Assembly (NCBI GenBank): GCA_951800145.1
Contig: CATOJE010000018.1
Span: 1-54,117, forward strand
From: an uncultured Lachnospiraceae bacterium
GTDB lineage: Bacteria; Bacillota; Clostridia; Lachnospirales; Lachnospiraceae
Direction: 5' to 3'
Length of the DNA: 54,117 nucleotides
This document shows positions 43,755 to 52,656 of this stretch, one piece after another (position 1 is the stretch's first letter; each line of letters starts with the position of its first letter). The translations under genes were made by a program, and so were the position numbers. The notes below the pieces were generated by a model. It was not told the origin of the DNA. It ran no database searches and was given only the letters and a program-made list of their open reading frames with translations.

Positions 43755-46013
43755 ATGAAAGACAAGATTTTTGGTGTACTTCAGAGGGTGGGACGATCCT
43801 TTATGCTTCCCATCGCAATCCTTCCTGTAGCCGGGCTTTTACTGGGGATCGGCGGTTCCTTTACCAATGGAACGATGATCAGCGCTTACCATCTGGAAGG
43901 GATTTTGGGAAGCGGAACGCTGCTGAACGGTTTTTTAAACATTTTAAACAGCTGCGGTAATGTAATCTTTGAAAACCTGCCTTTGCTTTTTGCCATAGGA
44001 GTGGCAGTGGGGATGGCGAAAAAGGAGAAGGAAGTGGCAGCCTTGGCCAGTGTGATTGCCTTTTTCATTATGCACACAGCGATTCACGCCCTGCTGGTGC
44101 TGTCCGGCAGGCTGGTAACGGTCACAGAGGTGATGGATGCATCCGGCGCAGTAGCTGGAATCGTCGGCTCTGTGGAGCAGACCGTGGGGATGCTGGACGG
44201 CTCAGTGACCAAGGTATTAGGAATCTCTTCTCTGCAGATGGGTGTATTTGGCGGTGTGATCGTAGGACTGGGGGTGGCAGCCCTTCACAACAAGTACTAT
44301 AATATCCAGCTGCCTCAGGTGCTGTCCTTCTTTGGAGGCACCCGGTTTGTTCCTATTATTTCCAGCTTAGTTTATATCTTTGTGGGGATTTTGATGTATT
44401 TTATCTGGCCGGTGATCCAGAACGGCATCTACGGCCTGGGAGCATTAGTAAACAGCTCCGGCTATGTGGGAACCTGGATTTATGGAATCATCGAGAGGGC
44501 GCTGATTCCCTTTGGACTTCACCATGTGTTTTACATGCCATTCTGGCAGACGGCTGTGGGCGGGCAGCTGGAGGTAGGCGGGCAGATGATCTATGGAGCC
44601 CAGAATATTTTCTTTGCCCAGCTGGCAAATGTAGGGGAGATTGCCCATTTCAGTGTAAATCCAGGTACAAGATTTATGACTGGAAAGTTTCCCTTTATGA
44701 TTTTCGGCCTTCCTGGTGCGGCACTGGCTATGTACCGGGTGGCAAAGCCGGAGAAAAAGCAGGTGGCAGGCGGCCTCCTTTTATCTGCAGCCCTGACTGC
44801 CATGCTGACGGGTATTACGGAGCCCTTGGAATTCACCTTCATATTCGTGGCGCCCTTCCTGTACGCGATTCACAGCGTGCTGGCGGGAGCAGCATATATG
44901 CTGATGCACATTTTAAATGTAGGTGTGGGAATGACCTTTTCCGGAGGAATCATCGACCTGGTGCTCTTTGGCATCCTGCCGGGGGCGGCAAAGACTAGCT
45001 GGTATTGGATCCCGGTGGTGGGCGTCGCTTATTTTGCAGTGTACTATTTCCTGTTCCAGTTCCTGATTGTGAAGTTTGACTTAAAGACTCCGGGACGGGA
45101 TGACAGCGAGGAAGTGAAGCTGTATGTGAGAAGTGATGTGAATGCGAAAAAGGCCGGCGCCGCGGCTCAGCCAGGGGGAGGCTCAGCAACCGATGAGCGC
45201 TCTCAGATGATCCTGAACGGATTAGGCGGCAAGAAAAATGTGGTGGATGTGGACTGCTGCATTACCCGCCTCCGCTGTACCGTGGCAAAGCCGGAGCTGG
45301 TAAATGACGGGATCTTAAAGAAAACCGGAGCCGCCGGGGTGGTGAAAAAGGGCCAGGGAATTCAGGTGATCTACGGCCCTACTGTGCCGAATATTAAGGC
45401 AGATCTGGTAGCTTATATGGACCATGCCCCGGATGTGGAATATCATGAGGAGGAGAAGCTGACAGACAGCCAGGGAACCGATGGCAATGGGGCAAAGCAG
45501 GAAGACTCCTTCGGCGGTCTGGAGGAAAGCAAGACTGGAAGCGGGGCTGGGAAAACCAGAGTGCCTCTGTACAGTCCATTTAATGGCTTGATTCAATCCA
45601 TTGAGAAGGCGCCGGATGTAACCTTTGCCCAGAAGATGATCGGCGACGGGTTTATGGTTATGCCGGTGGACGGCCAGGTTTTGGCGCCTTGTGACGGGGA
45701 GGTGGCATTTGTCTTCCCTACCAAGCACGCGGTGGGATTAAAGAGCTCGGATGGGACTGAGTTTATGCTTCACATCGGTGTGGATACAGTGAAGCTGGAG
45801 GGAAATGGATTTGAAGCTCTGGTAAAGGATGGCGACCAGGTAAAGAAGGGCGACCGCCTGATGAATTTCGATCTGGCTTATGTGAAGGAGCACGCAGTAT
45901 CTGAGGCCTGCATGGTGATCTATACAGCACTGCCGGAAGGGGCAGCGGTGTTGGTAGAAGAGGAAAAGGAGCTTCGTGCGCTGGATCACGGTGCAGATTT
46001 GCTTCTGCCCTGA
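43755..46013 (+). CDS. PTS glucose/maltose-type EIICBA transporter
   Basis: A 752-residue fused phosphotransferase permease importing and phosphorylating a hexose or disaccharide of the glucose family. EIIC occupies about 1-430 (start FGVLQRVGRSFMLPIAILPVAGLLLGIG; GITEPLEFTFIFVAPFLY). EIIB follows with the phosphorylated cysteine in DCCITRLR (Cys502). EIIA is at about 600-752 with the phosphorylated histidine in FMLHIGVDTV (His673). A low-complexity linker near 555-590 joins B and A. ATG 43755 is preferred over 43749 because AAGGG is then 8 bases upstream. Regulation is by the RAT/terminator switch upstream. Confidence 0.93.
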   Translation: MKDKIFGVLQRVGRSFMLPIAILPVAGLLLGIGGSFTNGTMISAYHLEGILGSGTLLNGFLNILNSCGNVIFENLPLLFAIGVAVGMAKKEKEVAALASVIAFFIMHTAIHALLVLSGRLVTVTEVMDASGAVAGIVGSVEQTVGMLDGSVTKVLGISSLQMGVFGGVIVGLGVAALHNKYYNIQLPQVLSFFGGTRFVPIISSLVYIFVGILMYFIWPVIQNGIYGLGALVNSSGYVGTWIYGIIERALIPFGLHHVFYMPFWQTAVGGQLEVGGQMIYGAQNIFFAQLANVGEIAHFSVNPGTRFMTGKFPFMIFGLPGAALAMYRVAKPEKKQVAGGLLLSAALTAMLTGITEPLEFTFIFVAPFLYAIHSVLAGAAYMLMHILNVGVGMTFSGGIIDLVLFGILPGAAKTSWYWIPVVGVAYFAVYYFLFQFLIVKFDLKTPGRDDSEEVKLYVRSDVNAKKAGAAAQPGGGSATDERSQMILNGLGGKKNVVDVDCCITRLRCTVAKPELVNDGILKKTGAAGVVKKGQGIQVIYGPTVPNIKADLVAYMDHAPDVEYHEEEKLTDSQGTDGNGAKQEDSFGGLEESKTGSGAGKTRVPLYSPFNGLIQSIEKAPDVTFAQKMIGDGFMVMPVDGQVLAPCDGEVAFVFPTKHAVGLKSSDGTEFMLHIGVDTVKLEGNGFEALVKDGDQVKKGDRLMNFDLAYVKEHAVSEACMVIYTALPEGAAVLVEEEKELRALDHGADLLLP

Positions 46014-46081
46014 GAAATAGATTTTGGCTGAGGAACGGCCCTGGCGGGTGAGATGAAGGGATCACAGAGGGAGGATAAGGG

Positions 46082-46906
46082 ATGTACCGGGTGATCAAAG
46101 TATTAAATAATAATGGAGTGCTGGTTTACGACATGAAAAGGGGAGAAGAGGCTATCTTGCTGGGGAGCGGCATCGGCTTCGGAAAGCATGTCAACGAGCG
46201 CTTTGAGAGGGATGAAAATACAAAGCGGTATGCTATCGTGGACAGGGAGGAGAAGAAGCGGACCGGCCGTCAGGTTTTAAGCGGTATGGATCCGGCGTTT
46301 TTGGAGCTCACCGGAAAGATCGTGGATATGGCCAGGCAGCAGCTGGGGGAATTCAATCCTAATATCCTGATTCCTCTGGCTGACCATATAGCAGTGGCAG
46401 TGCTGCGGATGCAGAAGGGCATTTTATTAAAAAATCCATTTCACGGAGACATCCGTGTCCTCTATCCGGAGGAATACCGGATAGCCAAGGAAAGTCAGGG
46501 AATGATAGCCAGAGAAGCGGGCTGTATGCTGTGTGAGGATGAGGTGGGCTATATCGCCCTTCACATTCGGGCCGGAAGGATGGATGAGAAGCCGGAGGAC
46601 TCTCTTAGGGTGGCTTCTCTTATGAAGGAAGTGGTGGCTGTGGTGGAGCAGGGAATGGGCATAAGGCTGGATCCGGAATCCTTTCTCTTTGAGCGGTTTA
46701 TGGCTCATCTGCGGTATCTGATTGCCAGAATACGGGATGAGGAGCCAGTGACCCTGGATATGGATCAGTACGCTAGGACCCAGTTTCCAGATTCCTACCG
46801 GCTGGCAGGCTCCATCTGTGAGAAGCTGAGCCAGGAGCTTAAAAAGCCAGTTCCTAAGGAAGCCATCGGACACCTGGCCCTCCATATGGAGCGGCTTCGG
46901 ATGTAA
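46082..46906 (+). CDS. BglG/LicT-family antiterminator with two PRD domains
   Basis: A 274-residue RNA-binding antiterminator. Residues 1-55 form the CAT RNA-binding domain (MYRVIKVLNNNGVLVYD, GSGIGFGK). PRD1 (about 65-170) carries PLADHIAVAV and HIRAG. PRD2 (about 175-274) carries FMAHLRYLIAR and the terminal GHLALHMERL. Histidines in these motifs are phosphorylated by PTS proteins to adjust activity. It is the last gene of the PTS operon and should act on the RAT at 43577, so it promotes its own synthesis when the sugar is present. Confidence 0.93.
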   Translation: MYRVIKVLNNNGVLVYDMKRGEEAILLGSGIGFGKHVNERFERDENTKRYAIVDREEKKRTGRQVLSGMDPAFLELTGKIVDMARQQLGEFNPNILIPLADHIAVAVLRMQKGILLKNPFHGDIRVLYPEEYRIAKESQGMIAREAGCMLCEDEVGYIALHIRAGRMDEKPEDSLRVASLMKEVVAVVEQGMGIRLDPESFLFERFMAHLRYLIARIRDEEPVTLDMDQYARTQFPDSYRLAGSICEKLSQELKKPVPKEAIGHLALHMERLRM

Positions 46907-46987
46907 AAGATCCCAGAGGACACTGGGGTGGGATAATTTTAGAAGTAAACCTTTATGCGCCCGGCAGCAGGCGCACCACCATGCAGG

Positions 46988-47043
46988 AAAGGCCGGCTGG
47001 CGTGAGATGTATCACGACCAGCCGGCCTTTTTCGACGACACCG
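46988..47043. terminator. Bidirectional terminator between PTS operon and glgP
   Basis: AAAGGCCGGCTGG (46988-47000) pairs with CCAGCCGGCCTTT (47028-47040), extended inward by CGTGA/TCACG with one bulged A, followed by TTT on the plus strand and preceded by AAA for the minus strand. Confidence 0.9.
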
Positions 47044-47072
47044 GGGCGATGAGAGGTGATGCCGCCCGGAAG

Positions 47073-49325
47073 CTACTGAAGCTTCCAGATATCCCGGTTA
47101 TACTCTGCGATGGTCCGGTCGGATGAGAAGAATCCGGCCTTGCTGATATTCACCAGCATTTTCTTCGCCCAGGTGAGCCGATCCTCATAGTCCTTATAAG
47201 CCTGCTCCCTGGTTCTCGCGTAGTCCTCGTAATCTAAAAGGGTCATGAACCAGTCCTTATTCAGCAGCTCATCATGAAGTCGGGTTAGGTGCTCCGGGCT
47301 TCCCATAGCCATCAGCTTTGGACCGGTAATAAAGTCCACAGCCTCCCTGATGTCTGCATTGCTCTCATAATAGGTCTTGGATACATAATCTATCTTAGCA
47401 TAATGGTCAATGACTGTCTCGCTGGATTCCCCAAAGATATAGATATTTTCCTTGCCAACCAGGTCGGCAATCTCCACATTAGCCCCATCCATAGTCCCTA
47501 AGGTTACTGCTCCATTTAACATAAACTTCATATTACCGGTGCCGCTGGCTTCCTTGGAGGCAAGGGAGATCTGCTGGGAGATATCACAGGCGGGGATCAG
47601 CTTCTCTGCCTTGGTCACATTATAATTTTCTACCATCACCACATTTAAATAAGGGCTTACCTGGGGATCCTCAGAGATCAGCTTCTCCAGACACAGGATC
47701 AGATGGATAATATCCTTGGCGATAACATAAGCCGGGGCAGCCTTGGCGCCGAAAAATACGGTGATGGGCGTGGTGGGAAGATGGCCCTTTTTGATCTCCA
47801 GATATTTATGGATTACATACAGGGCATTCATCTGCTGCCGCTTGTACTCGTGGAGCCGCTTGATCTGGATGTCAAAGATGGAATTCTCATCCACCTGGAT
47901 TCCCTGAGTCTCCATGAGATAATGCTTTAAGGCCAGCTTATTTTGATGCTTGATGGCTAACAGCTTACGAAGGGTAGCTTCATCCTGGAAGGCCTCCAGC
48001 TTTTCCAGCTCATGGGCATCCTTTTTGTAGCCGCTGCCGATGGTTTCCGAGATAAAATCAGCTAAGGGGTGATTACAATGAAGGAGCCAGCGGCGGAAGG
48101 TGATGCCATTGGTCTTGTTATTAAATTTTTCCGGATACAGCTCATAGAACTTCTTAAGCTCTGTGTTTTTCAGAATTTCTGTGTGGAGATAAGCGACCCC
48201 GTTTACACTGAAGCCGTAATGGATATCCATATGGGCCATGTGGACCAGATCGTTTCGGTCAATGATGGCCACGTCTTCTGATGGGAACCGGCGACGGATC
48301 CGGTCATCCAGCACCTCGATAATGGGAACCAGCTGAGGCACCACTTCTTTTAAATAGGCAATGGGCCACTTTTCCAGTGCCTCCGCCAGAATAGTGTGGT
48401 TGGTGTAGGCGCAGGTTTTGCACACAATCTCTACCGCTTCATCAAAATCAATGCCCCGCATGGTCAAGAGGCGGATCAGCTCAGGAATCACCATGGATGG
48501 GTGGGTGTCATTAATCTGAATCACTGCATAGTCGGGAAGATCGTGGAGATTACAGCCCTTTTTCACACACTCGTCTAAGATCAGCTGGGCCCCGTTGCTT
48601 ACCATGAAATACTGCTGGTAAATCCGCAGCTTCCGCCCTGCTTCCGTGCTGTCGTCCGGATAGAGGAACAGTGTCAGGTTTTTTGCGATATTTTCCTCAT
48701 CAAAGGAAATTCCCTTTTCTACAATCCCTTCATCGATACTTTCCACATCAAACAAATGGAGCCAGTCCGTCCGGTTCCGGTAGCCGGTTACCGCAATATC
48801 GTATAAGCGGGAGCGCACAGCCAGCCTTCCAAACTGAACGGTATAAGAGGTTTCCCTGGGGATCAGCCAGCTTTTTTTCTCGATCCAGGGATTAGGCGTC
48901 TCCTTCTGCAGCCCATGTTCAAATTCCTGCTTAAAAAGCCCAAGGTGATAGTTTAATCCAATGCCGGCCCCATTTAACCCAAGGCTGGCCATGGAATCTA
49001 AGAAGCAGGCCGCCAGCCGGCCCAGACCGCCGTTCCCCAGGGAGGGCTCTGGCTCTGCCTCCTCCACTTCACAGAGATCCTTTCCATGAGCATTCAACAC
49101 AGCCTGCACTTCATCGTACCAGCCTAAATTGATTAAATTATTGGATAAGAGCTTGCCGATGAGAAATTCTGCGGAAATGTAATAAACCTTCTTCTTGCCC
49201 TCCTGGCTTTCCCGGGTCATGGCTTCCTTCTGCACCATGGCCAGAAGGCCTTCGTATAATTCATGATTGGTGCACTGGGGGATTTCCTTGCCGCACTGTG
49301 CAGCGATTTGTTCTGCCAAATTCAT
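47073..49325 (-). CDS. glgP: Glycogen/alpha-glucan phosphorylase
   Basis: Releases glucose 1-phosphate from glycogen or maltodextrins. The 750-residue GT35 enzyme shows [42 protein letters not shown] and the PLP lysine in [12 protein letters not shown] (Lys600). The start at 49325 follows AAGGAGGTAATC on the minus strand. An in-frame extension to 49466 would add 47 residues lacking family similarity. It converges on the PTS operon and is divergent from the AraC gene. Confidence 0.95.
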   Translation of the reverse strand: MNLAEQIAAQCGKEIPQCTNHELYEGLLAMVQKEAMTRESQEGKKKVYYISAEFLIGKLLSNNLINLGWYDEVQAVLNAHGKDLCEVEEAEPEPSLGNGGLGRLAACFLDSMASLGLNGAGIGLNYHLGLFKQEFEHGLQKETPNPWIEKKSWLIPRETSYTVQFGRLAVRSRLYDIAVTGYRNRTDWLHLFDVESIDEGIVEKGISFDEENIAKNLTLFLYPDDSTEAGRKLRIYQQYFMVSNGAQLILDECVKKGCNLHDLPDYAVIQINDTHPSMVIPELIRLLTMRGIDFDEAVEIVCKTCAYTNHTILAEALEKWPIAYLKEVVPQLVPIIEVLDDRIRRRFPSEDVAIIDRNDLVHMAHMDIHYGFSVNGVAYLHTEILKNTELKKFYELYPEKFNNKTNGITFRRWLLHCNHPLADFISETIGSGYKKDAHELEKLEAFQDEATLRKLLAIKHQNKLALKHYLMETQGIQVDENSIFDIQIKRLHEYKRQQMNALYVIHKYLEIKKGHLPTTPITVFFGAKAAPAYVIAKDIIHLILCLEKLISEDPQVSPYLNVVMVENYNVTKAEKLIPACDISQQISLASKEASGTGNMKFMLNGAVTLGTMDGANVEIADLVGKENIYIFGESSETVIDHYAKIDYVSKTYYESNADIREAVDFITGPKLMAMGSPEHLTRLHDELLNKDWFMTLLDYEDYARTREQAYKDYEDRLTWAKKMLVNISKAGFFSSDRTIAEYNRDIWKLQ

Positions 49326-49579
49326 ATGGATTACCTCCTTCATTGCCTCATTGTGAGTGCATTTCACGATATGCTTTCTCTCAATTTCATTTTTGACGGA
49401 TTCTTGGCTTTTATTCCCATCTGCATACATAGATTCGCATCTTTGAAGCATTAGGATGTGAGCCATAACACTGTAAGTATTATATGCGCAGGCAAAGCGG
49501 TATTTCTTGCACTATTTGGGGAAAATATGATACAATTCTATTAAAATAGATAGAAAACTGTGAAAAAAAGGAAGATTTT
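49326..49579. other. Divergent control region of glgP and the AraC gene
   Basis: No gene is visible. On the plus strand TTGCAC (49507-49512) and TACAAT (49531-49536) with an 18-base spacer make a fair promoter for the AraC gene. On the minus strand TATAAT (rc of 49479-49484) is a consensus -10 for glgP, but I find no matching -35 at normal spacing. The glgP leader would be about 145 bases. Confidence 0.5.
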
Positions 49580-50506
49580 ATGCGGATTATTGAGTACGAA
49601 AACTATCATGAAAGGATTTCCAGGGAAAGCCACTCCTTTCCCTACCTCACCTATCCCTGCTCCATTCCCCTGGACTTTAAGCGGGTGCCAGTTCACTGGC
49701 ATGAGGAGATGGAATTAATTTACATAAAGAAGGGGAGGGGGATAGTGACGGTGGATTTTCAGAGAATGGAAGTGAAAGCAGGAGATATCCTTCTGATTGG
49801 TCCCGGACAGCTTCATTCCATTGGACAGCTGCGTCAGGAGACCATGGAATACGAAAATATTATTTTTCCATTATCCCTTTTAAATAGCCAGCCGGGCGAT
49901 GGTGTGTGGATTCAGTATTTGGAGCCCATTGCTATGAGAAAAAAGGAGCTTGTGCCCTGCCTGGAGCCAGACAAAGAGGGGTATGGGAAAATGGCTGCCT
50001 GTATTGACGCCATTGATGAAATCCGGAGAAGCTTTCCGGAGGCATTTCCCCTCTTGATTAAAGGAAAGCTATTTGAATTCTTTTTTCTGCTGTACCAGCA
50101 TGGATGTGTGAAGGATCCAGATATAAGGAGCGGTGAGGGAGGCAGGGGAAGGGAAAAAGCCATGGAAAAGTCCAGAATGGTTATCCGGTTTGTAGAGGAG
50201 CATTATCCGGAGCCGCTGCCCATAGAACGGATGGCGGATGTGACAGGCTTTAGCCAGTCCCATTTTATGAAATTCTTTAAGGAGATCTTTGGAGTATCGT
50301 TTACCTCATATTTAAATGATTATCGGCTTACGATGGCCTCCAGGCTGCTTTTAGCATCGGGGGATACGATTTTAGAGGTGGCGACGGCGACCGGGTTTGA
50401 AAATCTGTCTTATTTTAACCGCCGGTTTAAGGGGAAGTTTGGAATGACGCCGCGGGAGTTTCGGGGCCAGTCATTGCATTCCGGCCATAAATACGATAAA
50501 ATGTAG
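49580..50506 (+). CDS. AraC-family transcription regulator with cupin sensor domain
   Basis: A 308-residue regulator. Residues about 20-110 form a cupin-like ligand domain (VHWHEEMELIYIKKGRG, GDILLIGPGQLHSIG). Residues about 205-300 form the two-helix-turn-helix AraC domain (LPIERMADVTGFSQSHFMKFFKEIFG; ATATGFENLSYFNRRFKGKFGMTPREFRG). Such proteins usually sense sugars and activate nearby genes. Its neighbours are glgP (divergent) and a MarR gene; glgP is a reasonable but unproven target. AAGGAAG precedes the start. Confidence 0.92.
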   Translation: MRIIEYENYHERISRESHSFPYLTYPCSIPLDFKRVPVHWHEEMELIYIKKGRGIVTVDFQRMEVKAGDILLIGPGQLHSIGQLRQETMEYENIIFPLSLLNSQPGDGVWIQYLEPIAMRKKELVPCLEPDKEGYGKMAACIDAIDEIRRSFPEAFPLLIKGKLFEFFFLLYQHGCVKDPDIRSGEGGRGREKAMEKSRMVIRFVEEHYPEPLPIERMADVTGFSQSHFMKFFKEIFGVSFTSYLNDYRLTMASRLLLASGDTILEVATATGFENLSYFNRRFKGKFGMTPREFRGQSLHSGHKYDKM

Positions 50507-50538
50507 ATGATTGAACTTAGAAATGGAGTGGACTGGAT

Positions 50539-51030
50539 ATGGCAGAGATTCATCTTTCAGATATTATTCAAAATTTAAACCAAAAGGTAGATGCTGTTTA
50601 TCGTCATAGCGCCCTTTTAGAACGGTATTCAGCGATTCCCAGAGATTATGGAGAGGAGATCATCCTTACAGAAACAGAAGCACATATCTTGGGATATGTT
50701 TGCGAGATGGGAGAGGCGACCATTACGGACTTGGCCAAATATAGCTTTCGGAGCAAGGGAAGCATGTCAAAAATGCTGAAAAAGCTGGCGGAAAAGGGAC
50801 TGGTTCACCGGGTCCAGCGTGAGGGCAACCGCAAATGGATTTATATCAGCCCGACTGAATTCGGAATACGCGCCAATGCAATCCACCAGGCCTACGATCG
50901 GACAGCGACAAACATTATGATGGAAGAATTGATGAAAAGCTGCAGCCTGGAGGATATAGAAAGCTTCTATAAGGTTACCCAGGCCAGAATTGAATACTTG
51001 ATGAAAAGTCACGGTGAATTGACAGATTGA
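50539..51030 (+). CDS. MarR-family transcription regulator
   Basis: A 163-residue winged-helix regulator. The recognition region TITDLAKYSFRSKGSMSKMLKKLAEKGLVHRV (split across helices at about 60-92) and the wing QREGNRKWIYISPTEFG fit the MarR family. Long N- and C-terminal helices would form the dimer interface. It precedes an NhaC-type transporter and a C-S lyase on the same strand, separated by a terminator and a promoter that carries a 20-bp palindrome, so it probably represses those genes. Confidence 0.9.
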   Translation: MAEIHLSDIIQNLNQKVDAVYRHSALLERYSAIPRDYGEEIILTETEAHILGYVCEMGEATITDLAKYSFRSKGSMSKMLKKLAEKGLVHRVQREGNRKWIYISPTEFGIRANAIHQAYDRTATNIMMEELMKSCSLEDIESFYKVTQARIEYLMKSHGELTD

Positions 51031-51031
51031 T

Positions 51032-51050
51032 TATAGTTTCATATGCAATA
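51032..51050. promoter_or_regulatory. Second, partial copy of the MarR-type operator
   Basis: ATAGTTTCATATGCAAT (51033-51049) repeats the left 13 bases of the perfect palindrome at 51161-51180 and degenerates on the right. It lies directly after the MarR stop codon, about 128 bases from the main site, a spacing compatible with looping or leftover duplication. Confidence 0.4.
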
Positions 51051-51106
51051 AAAATCCCTAGCAAATTTTGTATATAATAGACAAAATTTGCTAGGGATTT
51101 TATTTT
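51051..51106 (+). terminator. MarR-gene terminator with 21-bp perfect stem
   Basis: Arms at 51051-51071 and 51081-51101 are exact complements over 21 bases (outer AAAATCCC / GGGATTTT) around a 9-base loop, followed by TATTTTAT. Confidence 0.9.
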
Positions 51107-51121
51107 ATACTAGATAAGTTG

Positions 51122-51150
51122 TTGACATTTATATATTTGTGTAGTAATCT
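51122..51150 (+). promoter_or_regulatory. Promoter of the NhaC-PatB operon
   Basis: TTGACA (51122-51127), 17-base spacer, TAATCT (51145-51150). The predicted start lies at the left edge of the palindromic operator. Confidence 0.78.
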
Positions 51151-51160
51151 CTACTTAAAA

Positions 51161-51180
51161 ATAGTTTCATATGAAACTAT
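51161..51180. promoter_or_regulatory. 20-bp perfect palindrome, probable MarR operator
   Basis: ATAGTTTCAT followed by its exact complement ATGAAACTAT gives 20 bases of perfect dyad symmetry, a typical size for a MarR dimer site. It sits about 10 bases downstream of the -10 box and 26 bases before the NhaC-type start codon, so bound protein would block transcription. Confidence 0.75.
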
Positions 51181-51206
51181 AATAATTTTGCGAAAGGAGA
51201 AAAGAT

Positions 51207-52625
51207 ATGAGTAACGAGAAAAGGCAGCAGGCATTTGCCGAGACGTATGGAGGGATTTGGGGGGCATGCTTACCCCTGCTGGTGATGCTGGGAAGTATTT
51301 TAATTATGGCAGCTGTAGGAATGCGGTCTACAAAGAACTTTTGGGCAGCCGGCTTTTTTGCAGTGGTGGCTGGATTCTTGGTCTATAAAGATAAGAAGCA
51401 GTTCCAGGCAGCCATTATCGAGGGTGCGACGGACCGGACCTTTGGCTTCATGCTATGCTGTTTTCTGATCGCTGGCGTTATGAGCAAGATTCTAACTTCC
51501 TCAAATCTGGTTTCCGGGTTACTATATGTACTTGCCAAGCTCCATGTATCTGCTGGTCTGATTCCCATACTCTGCTTTGTCATCTGCATGATCTTATCCA
51601 CCGCTACCGGATCCGCAGCCGGGGCCATGACTACGGCAGCTCCGGTTATGCTGCCCTTGGCTGCAGGGATGGGATGCAATATTAACCTGGTCTGCGGCGC
51701 AATTTTAGCAGGAAGCTGCTTTGGCGATAACCTGGCGCCGATTTCCGATACAACCATTGCCTCCTCTCTGTCCCAGGAGGTGGATGTGACCCGGGTGGTC
51801 AGGGCCCGCCTCAAATATGCCCTTGTGGCAGGGGGCATTTCCATGGTTTTATACATCGTCTTTGGATTTATGATGGCAGGAAGCGGGAGCGCTGAGAGTC
51901 TGACCGTAGACGGCACGTATGTATCCAGCCTGGTTTTCCTGATCCTCCCGGTTTTGGTGGTAGTGATCATGCTTCGGGGCGGCGGCTTATTCTCTGCACT
52001 GCTGATTAGCGAGATTTTGGGGATTCTTATGCTGTTTTTCTTTGGTTTTGAAACACCGGCCTCTTTGGTGGCAGCGGATGGGCTGATTTACAATGCATTT
52101 AGCGGCATGATCAATTCCATTATATTTATCCTGTTTATTTTTATTATGGTAAGTATTATCAAAAATGCCGGCGTATTAGATGCACTTCTGAACCGGATGC
52201 GGAGATTTGCAGGCAGTGAGCGCTCTGCGGAGATCGCTGGCGGCGCTATGGTCAGCCTGATGAGTATTGCTATTTCCAGCGGAACCTCTTCGATCGCCTT
52301 CTGCGGTCCCATTATTCGCCAGCTAATGCGGCCATTTAAGGTGGACCGGGCACGCTCCGCAAATATTCTGGACGGCCTTGGCTGCGGAATGGGTTATCTG
52401 GTGCCTACCAATCCTGGCTGCCTTCAGCTGGCAGGATTTGCAGTGGCCGCAGGCGTAGTGGCAGAGGGGTACAGTGCAATCTCTTTTGTAGGATTTAATT
52501 TCCATTCTATGGCATTATTTGTGGTTTTCTGGTTTGCTATCATTACCGGATGGGGACGCACCCACGAGACAGACGAAGAATTAGCCAGAGATGGTATTAT
52601 TATTGAAAATAGTCTGGGGTCGTGA
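51207..52625 (+). CDS. NhaC-family Na+/H+ antiporter-type transporter
   Basis: A 472-residue inner-membrane protein with about eleven or twelve hydrophobic segments. The NhaC signature region CMILSTATGSAAGAMTTAAPVMLP (crossing about 133-156) and GSCFGDNLAPISDTTIASS are present. Family members exchange sodium for protons, but several relatives carry amino acids such as methionine with sodium. Being followed by a PatB/MalY C-S lyase gene and controlled by a MarR operator, import of a sulfur amino acid or related compound is a fair alternative. AAAGGAG precedes the start. Confidence 0.9.
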   Translation: MSNEKRQQAFAETYGGIWGACLPLLVMLGSILIMAAVGMRSTKNFWAAGFFAVVAGFLVYKDKKQFQAAIIEGATDRTFGFMLCCFLIAGVMSKILTSSNLVSGLLYVLAKLHVSAGLIPILCFVICMILSTATGSAAGAMTTAAPVMLPLAAGMGCNINLVCGAILAGSCFGDNLAPISDTTIASSLSQEVDVTRVVRARLKYALVAGGISMVLYIVFGFMMAGSGSAESLTVDGTYVSSLVFLILPVLVVVIMLRGGGLFSALLISEILGILMLFFFGFETPASLVAADGLIYNAFSGMINSIIFILFIFIMVSIIKNAGVLDALLNRMRRFAGSERSAEIAGGAMVSLMSIAISSGTSSIAFCGPIIRQLMRPFKVDRARSANILDGLGCGMGYLVPTNPGCLQLAGFAVAAGVVAEGYSAISFVGFNFHSMALFVVFWFAIITGWGRTHETDEELARDGIIIENSLGS

Positions 52626-52656
52626 TACTATGGGAGAACAGGAGGAGGTGAAACCT

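Noticed and set aside
49326..49466. 47-residue N-terminal extension of glycogen phosphorylase
   Set aside because: The extension has no family similarity, while ATG 49325 has a near-perfect AAGGAGGT site.
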